Positions 8,946 to 18,696 of a DNA stretch of 64,000 bases are shown piece by piece. The notes under the pieces were generated by a model. The model was given only the letters and a program-made list of their open reading frames with translations, ran no database searches and was not told where the DNA came from. Position 1 is the first letter of the stretch, and every line of letters starts with the position of its first letter. The stretch is from Breoghania sp. L-A4. Its GTDB lineage: Bacteria; Pseudomonadota; Alphaproteobacteria; Rhizobiales; Stappiaceae. The stretch lies in NCBI RefSeq assembly GCF_003432385.1, contig NZ_CP031841.1, positions 3,883,579-3,947,578 on the forward strand. Direction: 5' to 3'. A program made the position numbers and the translations under genes.

Positions 8946-9281
8946 CGGCGCAGGCGCGGCGTGCGCCGATGCGCCTTGCGCGATTGACAATGTCCCCTGC
9001 GATCCGTGCATTCCACCCTCCGTGCGCCGACGCACGCGCCGAATTCCGGCTGTGCGCATTGCCATCGCAATGGCCGTGCCAAGCAGTTGCGGCGGCAAGA
9101 GCGCAACTCCAACCGTTTGAAATTCCTACGTTTTCCGGACCGCTGCCGGCGGCATGGCGGCGCCATGCGGTGTTCATTCGATATGAAATACTGTATTTTG
9201 TATCCAATTTGAGCATAGGAGATTGATTTTTAGGCAAAGTTTCCCGATAGAATTGTCTCCGGAACAGATAGAATCGGCGCC
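8946..9281. other. 336-bp non-coding gap between two GntR genes
   Basis: No convincing gene. A weak inverted repeat (GGCGCA/TGCGCC, 8947-8967) sits just past the first GntR stop. A TTGACA hexamer at 8984-8989 is followed after 17 bp by TGCATT, a poor promoter candidate. The last 100 bases are AT-richer and hold the dyad TTGTATCCAA at 9198-9207 upstream of the second GntR gene. Confidence 0.5.
9198..9207. promoter_or_regulatory. TTG-N4-CAA dyad, possible GntR operator
   Basis: TTGTATCCAA lies 75 bp upstream of the second GntR gene, within an AT-rich patch that probably contains its promoter. It fits the same TTG-N4-CAA pattern as the three boxes at 27114-27149. It may be an autoregulatory site; it is a single copy, so evidence is thin. 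Confidence 0.3.
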
Positions 9282-9962
9282 ATGAGCGAGCACACGAGAA
9301 AAATCCGCAGCCCCGGCATCCGCCGCGCGCCGATGCACACGGAGGTCGCCGAGCACCTGCGCCAGCTGATCATCGATGGCGATCTGGCCGAGGGCGAACG
9401 CATCATCGAGGCCGATCTGAGCGAGCAGCTCAACGTCTCCAGAACCCCCTTGCGCGAGGCGATCCGCATGCTGGCGCGCGAGGGGCTGGTGGAGCTGCTG
9501 CCGCACCGCGGAGCAAAGGTGGCGAAGGTGAGCGCGGCGGAGATGCGCCAGCTCTTCGAAGTCATCTCAAGCCTCGAGCGGCTCGCAGCGGAAATCGTCG
9601 CCAAAGACGCAAAGCCCATTGAGATCAAGCGCCTGCGCGCCCTGCACGACCGCATGGCGCAACATTTCCAGGCGGGCGAGCGGCGCGAGTATTTCGCCCG
9701 AAACCACCAGATCCACCTGAAGATCGTCGAGCTGTCGGGCAATCCGATCCTGATCGAAACCCATGCCGCGCTGATGATCCGGGCGCGGCATTTCCGCTAT
9801 CAGGCGCTCGCCGGTCAGGATCGCTGGAACGAGGCCATGGCTGAGCACGAGGCGATCATGCAAGCCCTGGAGAGCGGCGACAGCGAGCTGGCCGGCAGGC
9901 TTTTGAAGGACCACGTCGCACGCACCGCCGCGGTGGTCGAGGCCTCCATCCTGACGCTCTGA
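9282..9962 (+). CDS. GntR-family transcriptional regulator, FCD subfamily
   Basis: A 226-residue regulator. The N-terminal winged helix covers residues ~18-85, with DLSEQLNVSRTPLREAIRML followed by the wing LLPHRGAKVAKV. The FCD domain contains FARNHQIHLKIVELSGNPIL and MAEHEAIMQALESGD, whose histidines normally bind a metal and effector. It is transcribed in the same direction as, and 59 bp before, a TRAP importer and amidase, so it is the likely local regulator of that operon. The start ATG at 9282 is preceded by GGAACAGATAG, a moderate ribosome-binding site. The effector is unknown. Confidence 0.85.
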   Translation: MSEHTRKIRSPGIRRAPMHTEVAEHLRQLIIDGDLAEGERIIEADLSEQLNVSRTPLREAIRMLAREGLVELLPHRGAKVAKVSAAEMRQLFEVISSLERLAAEIVAKDAKPIEIKRLRALHDRMAQHFQAGERREYFARNHQIHLKIVELSGNPILIETHAALMIRARHFRYQALAGQDRWNEAMAEHEAIMQALESGDSELAGRLLKDHVARTAAVVEASILTL

Positions 9963-10021
9963 CCGGCCACGTGGCACGCCCCTTGCTCATGAAGGGTCCG
10001 TCAACCACCGTGGAGAGCTTC

Positions 10022-11053
10022 ATGCGCACCTCACTCGCAGCCATCACCCTGGCCGCCCTGCTCGCCGGCACAGCCCAGGCCGAGACGATCGAATTCAACG
10101 TGCTCGGCCAGCCCGGCAGCACCGGCCTGATCCAGAAGAACAAGGAACAGCCGTTTTTCGAAACCTTTGCCGAGAAGACCGGGCTGGACGTCAAGGTCAA
10201 CTTCCAGCCGCTCGACGTCACCGGCATCAAGGGCGAGGAGGAGCTGCGCGTCATCAAGGGCGGGCTGTTCAACGTCGTCTCGCTGCGCCTGTCGCAGATC
10301 AGCCGCGACGAGCCCACCATCCTCGGCCTCGATCTCGTCGGCCTGAACCCGACCTATGCCGATGCCAAGAAGTCGATCAGCGCGTTCGAGCCGATCGTCG
10401 ACAAACGCCTGCAGGAGAAGTTCAACACCAAGCTGCTCGGCGTCTGGCCCTTCGGCCCGCAGGTGCTGTTCTGCAAGCCCGAGATCAAGACCCTCACCGA
10501 CCTGAAGGGCTACAAGGTCCGCGTCTACGATCAGAACCTGGCCAACTTCATCGCCTCCGTCGGCGGCATCCCCGTTCCGCTCGGCTTCTCCGAAGTGCAG
10601 CAGTCGCTGGCGCGCGGCGTGGTCGATTGCGCCGTGACCGGTCCGAGCTCGGCCAACTCCGCCGCCTGGCCGGAAGTCACCACCCATGTGCTGCCGCTCG
10701 CCTTCCAGGTCGCGGTCAACGGCTACGGCATCAACCTCGACACATGGAACAAGTTCTCCGCCGAGGACCAGGCCAAGATCCAGGCCGCCTTCGACGGGTT
10801 GATCGACGAGATCTGGACCTATTCCGAGGAACTCTTCGACGACGCCATGCGCTGCAACGTCGGCAAGACGCCGTGTGAGCTGAACAAGCCCTACGAGCTG
10901 GTCGAGGTGCCGATCTCCGAAGGCGACCTGGCGCTGGTGCAGAACGCGGTCAAGGAACTCTCCTACCCGTCCTGGGCCGAGACCTGCGACAAGACCAACC
11001 CGAGCTGCTCCGCCGACTGGAAAGCCACCGTCGGCAAGCGCCTGGGCATGTAG
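10022..11053 (+). CDS. TRAP transporter solute-binding protein, DctP family
   Basis: A 343-residue periplasmic receptor of a TRAP (secondary, ion-driven) importer. The start at 10022 (MRTSLAAITLAALLAGTAQAE) gives a clean Sec signal with cleavage after AQA near residue 20 and has GGAGAG upstream. An in-frame ATG 51 bases earlier would spoil the signal. The TRAP-receptor core is visible: GYKVRVYDQNLANFIASVGG carries the arginine that binds the carboxylate of the ligand. Four cysteines near the C-terminus (MRCNVGKTPCEL and ETCDKTNPSC) could form two periplasmic disulfides. An amidase in the same operon suggests that the ligand is an amide-containing acid. Confidence 0.88.
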   Translation: MRTSLAAITLAALLAGTAQAETIEFNVLGQPGSTGLIQKNKEQPFFETFAEKTGLDVKVNFQPLDVTGIKGEEELRVIKGGLFNVVSLRLSQISRDEPTILGLDLVGLNPTYADAKKSISAFEPIVDKRLQEKFNTKLLGVWPFGPQVLFCKPEIKTLTDLKGYKVRVYDQNLANFIASVGGIPVPLGFSEVQQSLARGVVDCAVTGPSSANSAAWPEVTTHVLPLAFQVAVNGYGINLDTWNKFSAEDQAKIQAAFDGLIDEIWTYSEELFDDAMRCNVGKTPCELNKPYELVEVPISEGDLALVQNAVKELSYPSWAETCDKTNPSCSADWKATVGKRLGM

Positions 11054-11060
11054 AACCATC

Positions 11061-11087
11061 GGCCCCGGCACAGCACGCGCCGGGGCC
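11061..11087 (+). promoter_or_regulatory. stem-loop after the TRAP receptor gene
   Basis: GGCCCCGGC (11061-11069) and GCCGGGGCC (11079-11087) form a perfect 9-bp stem with a 9-base loop. It starts eight bases after the receptor stop and lies before the small permease gene. There is no T-run, so partial termination or protection of the receptor mRNA from 3' exonucleases is more likely than full termination. The same arrangement recurs after five other binding-protein genes in this window. Confidence 0.6.
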
Positions 11088-11119
11088 TCGCCGCGTCAAC
11101 GATCCACCGGACCACACCC

Positions 11120-11674
11120 ATGAACCTGTTCACGCGGGCGGTGAGCTGGGCCTTCGGGCTTCTGCTGATCGGCCTTTCGATTTTCGTCTCCCTGGAAACC
11201 GTCAGCCGCAAGCTGTTCAACTTCTCCTTCCAGGGGGCGGATGAGCTGGGCGGCTACATCCTCGCCATCTGCGGATCGCTCGCCTTCACCGTGGCGCTGA
11301 TCGAGCGCGGCCACGTGCGCATCGACTTTCTGCACGACCGCCTGCCCGAACCCTTTCAGGCAGTGCTGAACTGGTTCTCCGCCCTGTTCATGGCGCTGCT
11401 CGGGCTGTTCTTCGCGCGCTACGGCTACGGCGTCATCCGCGACACGCTGGACTACGGCAGCACCGCGCCCACGCCCTGGGCGACGCCGCTGATCTATCCG
11501 CAATCGCTGTGGTACGCGGCGCTGGTGATCTTCTTCCTCGTGAGCCTCGGGCTGCTTGCCGGCGCCACCTGGAATATCGCGCGCGGACGCTTCGGCGTCG
11601 TGAACCGCCTCAACGGCCCCAAGGGCGCCATGGAAGAGCTGAGCGAGGAACTCAGCGACTTCCGCAACCGGTAG
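11120..11674 (+). CDS. TRAP transporter small permease, DctQ family
   Basis: A 184-residue four-helix membrane subunit: the N-terminal helix begins ARAVSWAFGLLLIG-like, and further helices lie near residues 45-65, 85-110 and 130-155. It has the DctQ pattern LETVSRKLFNFSFQGADELGG and ERGHVRIDFL. It joins the receptor to the large permease. Its stop is seven bases before the DctM start. The C-terminal tail is unusually acidic (MEELSEELSDF). Confidence 0.88.
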   Translation: MNLFTRAVSWAFGLLLIGLSIFVSLETVSRKLFNFSFQGADELGGYILAICGSLAFTVALIERGHVRIDFLHDRLPEPFQAVLNWFSALFMALLGLFFARYGYGVIRDTLDYGSTAPTPWATPLIYPQSLWYAALVIFFLVSLGLLAGATWNIARGRFGVVNRLNGPKGAMEELSEELSDFRNR

Positions 11675-11681
11675 GCGCACC

Positions 11682-12977
11682 ATGGCTGTATCCACCATCT
11701 TCATCGCCTTTTCGCTCATGCTGGCGATCATGCTGATCGGCATGCCGATCGCCGTGGTCATGGCGCTCGCGGGCATCGTCGGCGGCGTGCTGGCCTTCGG
11801 CTGGCCGCTGGTCCAGAGCATGGGCCCCGTGGTCTGGGGCGTGCAGAACGCCAACCTGCTGACCGCCATCCCGCTGTTCATCCTGCTCGGCGAGTTGCTG
11901 CTGCGCTCGGGCATCGCCGACCGGATGTACGGCGCCCTGTCACTGTGGTTCGGCGGGCTGCCCGGAGGCCTGCTGCACACCAACATCGGCTGCTGCGCCC
12001 TGTTTTCCGCCACCTCCGGCTCCTCGGTCGCCACCGCCGCGACGGTCGGCACGGTGGCCATGCCGACGCTTCGCGCGCGCGGCTACGACAGCGCCAGATC
12101 GCTCGGCAGCCTCGCCGCCGGCGGCACGCTCGGCATCCTCATTCCGCCCAGCGTCAACCTGCTGATCTACGGCTCGATGGCGGAGCAGTCGATCGGCCAG
12201 CTCTTCGTCGCCGGCATCGTGCCCGGTGCCCTGCTCACCGGGCTGTTCATGATCTACATCGCGCTCAGCCACTGGCGCAGCTACGAGAAGCCCGCGGAGG
12301 CCGTGCCCCTGCGCGTCAAGATTGCGGCGCTCGAGGCGCTGATCCCGCCCATCGTGATCTTCGTGATCGTCATCGGCAGCATCTACATGGGCATCGCCAC
12401 GCCGACGGAGTCCGCGGCCCTCGGCGTGATGACCGCGCTGGTCTTTGTGATCCTCCACAAGCGCCTGTCGCTGGACTTCCTCGAACGCTGCTTCACCCAG
12501 ACCGCGAAGACCACCGGCATGGTGCTGCTGATCGTCACCACCGCGTTTGTGCTCAACGTCACCCTGTCGCTGACCGGCGTCGCCCAGGCGATGACCGGCT
12601 GGATCACCTCGCTCGGCCTGAGCCCCACGGGCCTGCTGCTGGCGCTGATCGTCTTCTATCTGGTGCTCGGCATGTTCATGGACGTGCTGTCGATGCAGGT
12701 GCTGACGATCCCCATCGCGGTCCCCGTGGTCACCGCCGTGGGCATCGATCCGGTCTGGTTCGGCATCTTCGTGGTGCTGATGTGCGAGCTCGGCCTGATC
12801 ACGCCGCCGGTGGGCATGAACCTCTATGTGGTGCACGGCGTGCGGCTGGACGGCGGCCCCTTCTCCGATGTGGTCAGGGGCGCCATTCCCTATGCGCTGA
12901 TCATGCTGGTGTTCACCCTGCTGCTGATCGCCTTCCCTGAAATCGTGCTGTGGCTGCCAAGGACGATGTACGGATGA
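11682..12977 (+). CDS. TRAP transporter large permease, DctM family
   Basis: A 431-residue membrane transporter subunit with about 11-13 hydrophobic helices. It has DctM hallmarks: IPLFILLGELLLRSGIADRM, the NSGG-like loop SATSGSSVATAATVG, and GGTLGILIPPSVNL. It carries out ion-coupled uptake of the ligand delivered by the receptor. The 3' end overlaps the amidase start (ATGA at 12974), which ties transport and amide hydrolysis together translationally. Confidence 0.9.
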   Translation: MAVSTIFIAFSLMLAIMLIGMPIAVVMALAGIVGGVLAFGWPLVQSMGPVVWGVQNANLLTAIPLFILLGELLLRSGIADRMYGALSLWFGGLPGGLLHTNIGCCALFSATSGSSVATAATVGTVAMPTLRARGYDSARSLGSLAAGGTLGILIPPSVNLLIYGSMAEQSIGQLFVAGIVPGALLTGLFMIYIALSHWRSYEKPAEAVPLRVKIAALEALIPPIVIFVIVIGSIYMGIATPTESAALGVMTALVFVILHKRLSLDFLERCFTQTAKTTGMVLLIVTTAFVLNVTLSLTGVAQAMTGWITSLGLSPTGLLLALIVFYLVLGMFMDVLSMQVLTIPIAVPVVTAVGIDPVWFGIFVVLMCELGLITPPVGMNLYVVHGVRLDGGPFSDVVRGAIPYALIMLVFTLLLIAFPEIVLWLPRTMYG

Positions 12978-14389
12978 GTGAGCCTTGGAAGAAGACGGTG
13001 GCTGAGCTCGGCGACGCGCTGTCGAGTGGACGAATCTCCTCGGTCGACCTCGTGTCGATGTTTCTCGAGCGCATCGAGCGGCTCAACCCGCGCATCAATG
13101 CGCTTGTCACCGCCGATGACACGGCGCTCGCGCAGGCACGCGCCAGTGACGCCCGCCGCGCGGCGGGTAGTCCGCTCGGGCCGCTCGACGGCATCCCCTT
13201 CGCGGTCAAGGACAACATCCTCACCAAGGACCTGCGCACCACCTGGGGCAGCCGGGTCTATGAGGATTTCCTGCCCGGCGAGGACGAAACGCCCGTGGAG
13301 CGCCTGAAGGCGGCCGGCATGATCGTGCTGGGCAAGACCAACGTGCCGGAGTTCACGCTGGAAGGCTTTACCGACAACCCGCTTTTCGGTCCGACCCGCA
13401 ATCCGTGGAATCTTGGCGTTACGCCGGGCGGATCCAGCGGCGGCTCGGTTGCGGGCGTCGCGAGCGGGCTGTTTCCCGCAGCCCTTGGCACCGACGGAGG
13501 CGGCTCGATCCGCCGGCCGTGTGGATACACCGGCCTGTTTGGCCTGAAGCCGACGATCGGCCGGGTCGCGCGGACGCACACGCTGCCGCAGGTGCTCATC
13601 GACATGGAGGTCGTCGGACCGATCACGCGGGACGTGACAAGCGCCGCGATGCTGCTTGCCGCGATCGAAGGCGCGCATCCCGGCGACCCGCGATCATGGC
13701 TGCCCGCCGAGCCCGGCCGGGAGACGCCTCTCGAGACAGCGCCTTCAGCCTTGCGCATACTCTACGTTGAACGCTTCGCGGAAGCGCCGCTCGACCCGGT
13801 GATCGCGGAGAGCACCCGCGCCTTCGCCACACGCCTGGAGGCTCTCGGCCACACGGTGACCCCGGGCGGCATGCCCTTCGACATCGGACCGCTGAACGCC
13901 GCCTGGACCAGCATCGGTCCGGCCGGGCTCGGCGCGCTGCTCGACACGCCTGAAATCACCTTCGACAAGGCGAGCCCGAAATACCGCGCCATGGCGCAAG
14001 GCAGCCGGGCCATCGGCTCGGACCGCCTCTTCGCCATCGTCGACCTGATCGCCCGCCTGCGCGAGGCGGCCGCCCGGGCATTCCGGTCCGTCGACGTGAT
14101 CCTGACGCCCTCGTCCGCCGCCATGCCCTGGGCCATCGGAACCGACTTTCCGCCCGAGATCGACGGCCAGCCCGTTGGCCCGCGCGGCCATGCGATCTAC
14201 ACCGCCTGGGTCAACGCGATCGGCCATCCGGCGGTCAATCTGCCGGCGGCACCGGCGCCCGACGGCATGCCGGTGGGCGTCCAGCTCGTCGGCGGCCACA
14301 ACCGCGACTGGCTGCTCCTGCGGCTCGCCAGGCAGATCGAGGCGGCATCCCCGTGGGCGCGGAACTGGCCGGCCATGGCATCGGACTAG
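12974..14389 (+). CDS. amidase signature family protein
   Basis: A 471-residue cytoplasmic amidase. The catalytic triad is visible: K79 in FAVKDN, the cis-Ser region PGGSSGGS at 151-158, and nucleophile S178 in GTDGGGSIR. The start at 12974 (MSEPWKK) uses the ATGA overlap with the TRAP large-permease stop. The alternative upstream start at 12950 lies inside the permease gene. The operon context suggests that it hydrolyses the imported amide, releasing ammonia. It is homologous to the amidase at the left edge but clearly different in sequence, so the two operons probably handle different substrates. It is convergent with patD, with 30 bp between. Confidence 0.9.
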   Translation: MSEPWKKTVAELGDALSSGRISSVDLVSMFLERIERLNPRINALVTADDTALAQARASDARRAAGSPLGPLDGIPFAVKDNILTKDLRTTWGSRVYEDFLPGEDETPVERLKAAGMIVLGKTNVPEFTLEGFTDNPLFGPTRNPWNLGVTPGGSSGGSVAGVASGLFPAALGTDGGGSIRRPCGYTGLFGLKPTIGRVARTHTLPQVLIDMEVVGPITRDVTSAAMLLAAIEGAHPGDPRSWLPAEPGRETPLETAPSALRILYVERFAEAPLDPVIAESTRAFATRLEALGHTVTPGGMPFDIGPLNAAWTSIGPAGLGALLDTPEITFDKASPKYRAMAQGSRAIGSDRLFAIVDLIARLREAAARAFRSVDVILTPSSAAMPWAIGTDFPPEIDGQPVGPRGHAIYTAWVNAIGHPAVNLPAAPAPDGMPVGVQLVGGHNRDWLLLRLARQIEAASPWARNWPAMASD

Positions 14390-14419
14390 CCAGCATCCGC
14401 CGCCCCGAGGACGACGGCC

Positions 14420-15871
14420 TCAGGCGAATTTCACCATCACGTGGCGGACGACGGAATAATCCTCCAGCGCGTACACAGACAGGTCCTTGCCATAGCCGGA
14501 CTGCTTGACGCCGCCGTGCGGCATCTCGTTGGCCAGCATGAAGTGGCAGTTCACCCAGGTGCAGCCATATTGCAGCCGCGCGGCGGTCTCCATCGCCCTG
14601 GAGACGTCCTTCGTCCAGACCGAGGAGGCGAGCCCATAGTCGCTGTCGTTCGCCCAGCCGACCGCCTCGTCCACATCGGAGAACCGGGTGACGGAGACCA
14701 CGGGGCCGAACACTTCGCGGCGCACGATCTCGTCGTCCTGCAGCGCGCCCGCGACGACCGTCGGCTCGTAGAAGAAGCCGGAGCCGCCCGCCATCTTACC
14801 GCCGGTGGTGATGTCGATATGGCTCTGCTCGGAGGCGCGCTCGACGAAACTCGCGACCCGGTCGCGCTGGCGCGCCGAGATCAGCGGCCCGATCTCGTTG
14901 GCGGCGTCGTCCGCCTGGTCGTAGGCGATGGAGGAGACGGCGGAGGTCAGGTCCGCCACCAGCCTCTCGTAGACTTTCGCGCCCGCGTAGATGCGGCAGG
15001 CGGCGGTGCAATCCTGGCCCGCGTTGTAGTAGCCGAAGGTGCGGATACCCTCCACCACCGCATCGACATCCGCATCGTCAAACACGATGACCGGCGCCTT
15101 GCCGCCGAGCTCCAGATGGGTGCGCTTGACCGACTTGGCGGCCGCCGTCAGCACCTTCTTGCCGGTGGCAATGTCGCCGGTCAGCGACACCATCTGCACC
15201 CTGGGATGGTTGATCAGCGTGTTGCCGACGCTCTCGCCGCGTCCGACGATCACGTTGAGCACGCCCTCGGGCAGGATATCGGCGACCAGTCTCGCCAGCT
15301 TCAAGGTGGTCAGCGGCGTCTGCTCGGACGGCTTCAGCACCACGGTGTTGCCGGCGGCCAGCGCCGGCGCGATCTTCCACGACGCCATCATCAGGGGATA
15401 GTTCCACGGCGCGATCTGGGCCACGACGCCGATGGGATCGCGTCGGATCATCGAGGTGTGGCCCGGCAGGTATTCACCCGCGGCGCTGCCGATCTGGCAG
15501 CGCGCGGCGCCGGCGAAAAAGCGGAACACATCGACCACGGCCGGGATCTCGTCGGCCAGCACCGCGTGGTACGGCTTGCCGCAGTTGAGCGCCTCCAACG
15601 CCGCGAACCCCTCCGCCTCCGCCTCGATGGCGTCGGCGAGCTTCAGCAGATAGCCGGAGCGTTCGCCCGGCGTCGTGCGCGACCAGCTGGCGAAGGCCTT
15701 TTCGGCCGCCGCGACGGCTGCGTCGATATGCGCGGCCGACGCCTCCGGCATCTCCAGGATGGTGGCGCCGGTCCTGGGTGCCAGCACCTGCTCGGCCTGT
15801 TCGGTTCCGGCGACAAAGGAGCCGCCGATCAACATTTCCGTGTCGTTCACATGCGTTGCGTTGCTGGGCAT
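14420..15871 (-). CDS. patD: gamma-aminobutyraldehyde dehydrogenase
   Basis: A 483-residue NAD-dependent aldehyde dehydrogenase converting 4-aminobutyraldehyde (from putrescine) to GABA. It reads like E. coli YdcW/PatD through long blocks: [18 protein letters not shown] carries the catalytic Glu, and [17 protein letters not shown] carries the catalytic Cys. The end, [19 protein letters not shown], also matches. The start at 15871 ([13 protein letters not shown]) lies 19 bp after the last permease gene; an earlier ATG would overlap that gene. Together with ydcS-T-U-V upstream it reproduces the E. coli operon order, so the gene symbol is well supported. A putrescine aminotransferase is not in this window. 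Confidence 0.92.
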   Translation of the reverse strand: MPSNATHVNDTEMLIGGSFVAGTEQAEQVLAPRTGATILEMPEASAAHIDAAVAAAEKAFASWSRTTPGERSGYLLKLADAIEAEAEGFAALEALNCGKPYHAVLADEIPAVVDVFRFFAGAARCQIGSAAGEYLPGHTSMIRRDPIGVVAQIAPWNYPLMMASWKIAPALAAGNTVVLKPSEQTPLTTLKLARLVADILPEGVLNVIVGRGESVGNTLINHPRVQMVSLTGDIATGKKVLTAAAKSVKRTHLELGGKAPVIVFDDADVDAVVEGIRTFGYYNAGQDCTAACRIYAGAKVYERLVADLTSAVSSIAYDQADDAANEIGPLISARQRDRVASFVERASEQSHIDITTGGKMAGGSGFFYEPTVVAGALQDDEIVRREVFGPVVSVTRFSDVDEAVGWANDSDYGLASSVWTKDVSRAMETAARLQYGCTWVNCHFMLANEMPHGGVKQSGYGKDLSVYALEDYSVVRHVMVKFA

Positions 15872-15890
15872 TGCGGATCTCCCTCGGGTC

Positions 15891-16697
15891 TCACTTGCCC
15901 TGACCCGACACGGCATCGGTGTCGCGGGTCAGGTAATAGGCGGCGATGATGGGCAGGAACGTCACCGCGATCACGAAAACGGCGACAACATTGGTGACCG
16001 GCCGCTGACGCGGCCGCACGAGCTCGTTGAGCATCCAGATCGGCAGCGTCGTCTGCTGGCCGGAGGTGAAGGTGGTGACGATGACCTCGTCGAAGGACAG
16101 CGCGAAGGCCAGCATGCCGCCGGCAAGCAACGCGGTCGCGAGATTGGGCAGCACCACGTGGCGAAAGGTCTGGAAGCCGTCGGCGCCGAGATCCATCGAC
16201 GCCTCGACCAGCGAGCCGGAGGTGCGGCGCAGTCGGGCGGCGGCGTTGTTGTAGACCACGACAACGCAGAAGGTCGCGTGGCCGAGCACGATGGTCCAGA
16301 AGGAAAACGGGATCTCAGCCAGGGAAAACGCCGAGCGCAGGGCGATGCCGGTGACGATGCCCGGCAGCGCGATCGGCAGAATGATCAGCAGCGACACGGT
16401 CTCGCGGCCGAAGAACCGCGATCGGGTGACGGCGGCGGCGGCGAGCGTGCCGAGCACCAGGGCGATGGCGGTGGAGATTGCCGCCACCTTCACCGACAGA
16501 AGCAGCGCGTCCCAGATGTCCTGCCGGTCCCAGACGACGGAGAACCATTTCAGCGTCAGTCCGGGCGGCGGGAACTGGTAGCTCTTCTCCTCGGTGGTGA
16601 AGGCATAGAGGATGATCATCGCCAGCGGCACGTGCAAAAACAGCAGCCCGGCGGCGGCGGCGATCTTCAGCCTGAGCGGGGCGCGGTCAGAGCGCAT
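15891..16697 (-). CDS. ydcV: putrescine-type ABC transporter permease YdcV
   Basis: A 268-residue permease with about six helices and the EAA loop [20 protein letters not shown] near residue 150. It overlaps the ydcU stop by 11 bases and is followed by patD, as in E. coli. It forms the membrane channel with YdcU. The symbol rests on operon order plus the very clear YdcS and PatD identities; alone it would only be called a PotC-like permease. Confidence 0.88.
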   Translation of the reverse strand: MRSDRAPLRLKIAAAAGLLFLHVPLAMIILYAFTTEEKSYQFPPPGLTLKWFSVVWDRQDIWDALLLSVKVAAISTAIALVLGTLAAAAVTRSRFFGRETVSLLIILPIALPGIVTGIALRSAFSLAEIPFSFWTIVLGHATFCVVVVYNNAAARLRRTSGSLVEASMDLGADGFQTFRHVVLPNLATALLAGGMLAFALSFDEVIVTTFTSGQQTTLPIWMLNELVRPRQRPVTNVVAVFVIAVTFLPIIAAYYLTRDTDAVSGQGK

Positions 16698-17628
16698 TGA
16701 AGGCTCCCATGCGCCGCGCGGCCCAGAGATAGACGCCCATGATCAGGATCGGCACCACCGAGAAGGCCGCGGCGAGCGGGATGTTTCCGGCGGTGCCCTG
16801 GTGCGTGTAGACCGCCTGGCCGAGGAACAGACGTGACGAGCCGACGATCTGCGGCGCGATGTAGTCGCCCAGCGTCAGCGAGAAGGTGAAGATGGAGCCC
16901 GCGACGATGCCCGGCAGCGCCAGCGGGAAGATCACCGTTCGGAACGTCTGCCCGGGCGCGGCGCCGAGATCGGCCGAGGCGTCGATCAAGGAGCCCGGCA
17001 CCCGCTCGAGCGCCGCCTGCACCGGCAGGATCATGAACGGCAGCCACAGGTAGAGAAACACCAGAAAGGTGCCGATGTAGCTGATCGACAGCGACGGCCC
17101 GCCGATCACCGGCAGCCCGAGCACCGCGTCGAGCGCCCAGGACAGATGCAGCCGCTCGATCACCCAGGTGAGCGCCCCCTCCTTGGCCAGGATCAGCTTC
17201 CACGCGTAAACCCGCACCAGATAGCTCGACCACAGCGGCAGCATCACGGCGAGGTAGAAGGCCGCCTTGACGCGGCCGGAGGCGTAGCGCGCCGCGTAAT
17301 AGGCGATGGGAAAGCCGATGGCCGCCGCAGACAGGGTGACCAGCGCCGCCATGGTCACCGTGCGCACGATGATGTCCATGTTGGACGGGCGCAGCAGCTC
17401 GCCGTAGGTCTTCAGCGTGAACTCGCGGATGATGACGCCGGAAAACTCGTCGATGGAAAAGAAACTCTGCGCCAGCAGCGCAAACAGCGAGCCCAGATAG
17501 ACGACGCCGAGCCAAGCCAGCGGCGGCGCCAGCAACAGCGCCAGCAGCAGCCTCGGCCGCCGCAGCAGCACGTCGGACAACCGCCGCGACAGGCTCTCGT
17601 GCTCCGTGTGGGCCTGCACCGCGCGCAT
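16687..17628 (-). CDS. ydcU: putrescine-type ABC transporter permease YdcU
   Basis: A 313-residue permease with a long charged N-terminal tail (~35 residues) before the first helix and six to seven helices. The EAA loop is [20 protein letters not shown] near residue 215. Its length equals that of E. coli YdcU as I remember it. The ATG at 17628 shares one base with the ydcT stop (TGATG), indicating coupled translation. It pairs with YdcV to form the channel for the YdcS ligand. Confidence 0.88.
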   Translation of the reverse strand: MRAVQAHTEHESLSRRLSDVLLRRPRLLLALLLAPPLAWLGVVYLGSLFALLAQSFFSIDEFSGVIIREFTLKTYGELLRPSNMDIIVRTVTMAALVTLSAAAIGFPIAYYAARYASGRVKAAFYLAVMLPLWSSYLVRVYAWKLILAKEGALTWVIERLHLSWALDAVLGLPVIGGPSLSISYIGTFLVFLYLWLPFMILPVQAALERVPGSLIDASADLGAAPGQTFRTVIFPLALPGIVAGSIFTFSLTLGDYIAPQIVGSSRLFLGQAVYTHQGTAGNIPLAAAFSVVPILIMGVYLWAARRMGAFNAL

Positions 17629-18620
17629 CAGCCGTGCATCCTGTGCGGCGCGCTCCCGGGCCAGCTCAGCACCACCGACGTGCCGGCCTCGAAGGGCGCG
17701 GCGGCCGCCGGCACGAGCGCGGTGAGCCGGTCCTCGCCGAGCGCCAGCGCGTAACGGTGGCTTGCGCCCTGATACTGGACGCTCTCGACGACCGCGGGGA
17801 GCCCGTCCAGCCCGCAGCCCTGCGAAACAGTGATCTTTTCCGGCCGCAGGCTCCAGAAGCCCTCGGGCATGCCGAGACGCCTCGCCAGCGCGGGAGCGAG
17901 CACGTTCGACCCGCCGACGAAATCGGCGACGAAGGCGCTCTGCGGCCGCTCGTAGATGTCGCCCGGAGTGCCGGTCTGGACGATGCCGCCCGCGTTGAAC
18001 ACGGCGACACGGTCCGCCATCGACAGGGCCTCGCCCTGATCGTGGGTGACAAAGACGAAGGTGATGCCGAGCGTCCGCTGCAGCGCCTTCAGTTCGATCT
18101 GCATCTGTTCGCGCAGCTTCAGATCCAGCGCGCCGAGGGGCTCGTCGAGCAGCAGCACCTTGGGCCGGTTGACCAGCGCGCGCGCCAACGCCACGCGCTG
18201 GCGCTGGCCGCCCGAGAGCTGCGCGGGCTTGCGGCCGCCGAACCCCTCCAGCTTGACGAGCGCCAGCATCTCCTGCGCCGCCCGCCTGCGCGCGGCTCGC
18301 GCCTCGCCCCGGATCATCAGCCCGTAGGCGACGTTGTCCTCCACGTTCATGTGCGGGAACAGCGCATAATCCTGGAACACCGTGTTGACGCTGCGCCGGT
18401 AGGGCGGCACGCCCTCCGCCGTCTCGCCGAAGATCTCGATGTGCCCGGACGTCGGCTGCTCGAAGCCGGCGATCAGCCTGAGACAGGTGGTCTTGCCGGA
18501 ACCGGAGGGGCCGAGCATGGCGAAGAACTCGCCCTCGGCGATATCGAGATTGACGCCGTCCACGGCCTTCACCGCGCCGAAGTGCCGCGAAATGTTTTCG
18601 AAACGCACCGCACTGGTCAT
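17628..18620 (-). CDS. ydcT: putrescine-type ABC transporter ATP-binding protein YdcT
   Basis: A 330-residue ATPase. Walker A GPSGSGKT is at 37-44, the signature is LSGGQRQRVALARALVN, Walker B is VLLLDEPLGALD, the switch region is FVFVTHDQGEAL, and there is a C-terminal TOBE-type domain. I placed the start at 18620 (MTSAVRFENISRHFG). Open sequence continues upstream to 18983 but runs antisense-frame through ydcS and lacks family similarity. A 12-bp stem-loop (18660-18687) separates it from ydcS. Confidence 0.9.
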   Translation of the reverse strand: MTSAVRFENISRHFGAVKAVDGVNLDIAEGEFFAMLGPSGSGKTTCLRLIAGFEQPTSGHIEIFGETAEGVPPYRRSVNTVFQDYALFPHMNVEDNVAYGLMIRGEARAARRRAAQEMLALVKLEGFGGRKPAQLSGGQRQRVALARALVNRPKVLLLDEPLGALDLKLREQMQIELKALQRTLGITFVFVTHDQGEALSMADRVAVFNAGGIVQTGTPGDIYERPQSAFVADFVGGSNVLAPALARRLGMPEGFWSLRPEKITVSQGCGLDGLPAVVESVQYQGASHRYALALGEDRLTALVPAAAAPFEAGTSVVLSWPGSAPHRMHG

Positions 18621-18659
18621 TCCGGATCCTGATGCTTGATGTATTCGGGTGCGCGAAAT

Positions 18660-18687
18660 GGAGACGACCCGCGCACGGGCCGTCCCC
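18660..18687 (-). promoter_or_regulatory. stem-loop between ydcS and ydcT
   Basis: Transcribed on the minus strand, this 28-base segment folds into a 12-bp stem (two G-U pairs) closed by a UGCG tetraloop. It begins nine to ten bases after the ydcS stop. It is well placed to stabilise the ydcS message or partly terminate, keeping the binding protein in excess over YdcT-U-V. Confidence 0.6.
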
Positions 18688-18696
18688 ACATCAACC

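Noticed and set aside
8946-9281. Small gene between the two GntR genes
   Set aside because: Several short frames exist on both strands, but all are arginine/alanine-rich, lack a ribosome-binding site and overlap the likely promoter.
14441-15949. 502-codon plus-strand open frame over patD
   Set aside because: Complementary to a gene with unmistakable aldehyde dehydrogenase motifs; the text is low-complexity H/R/G/D.
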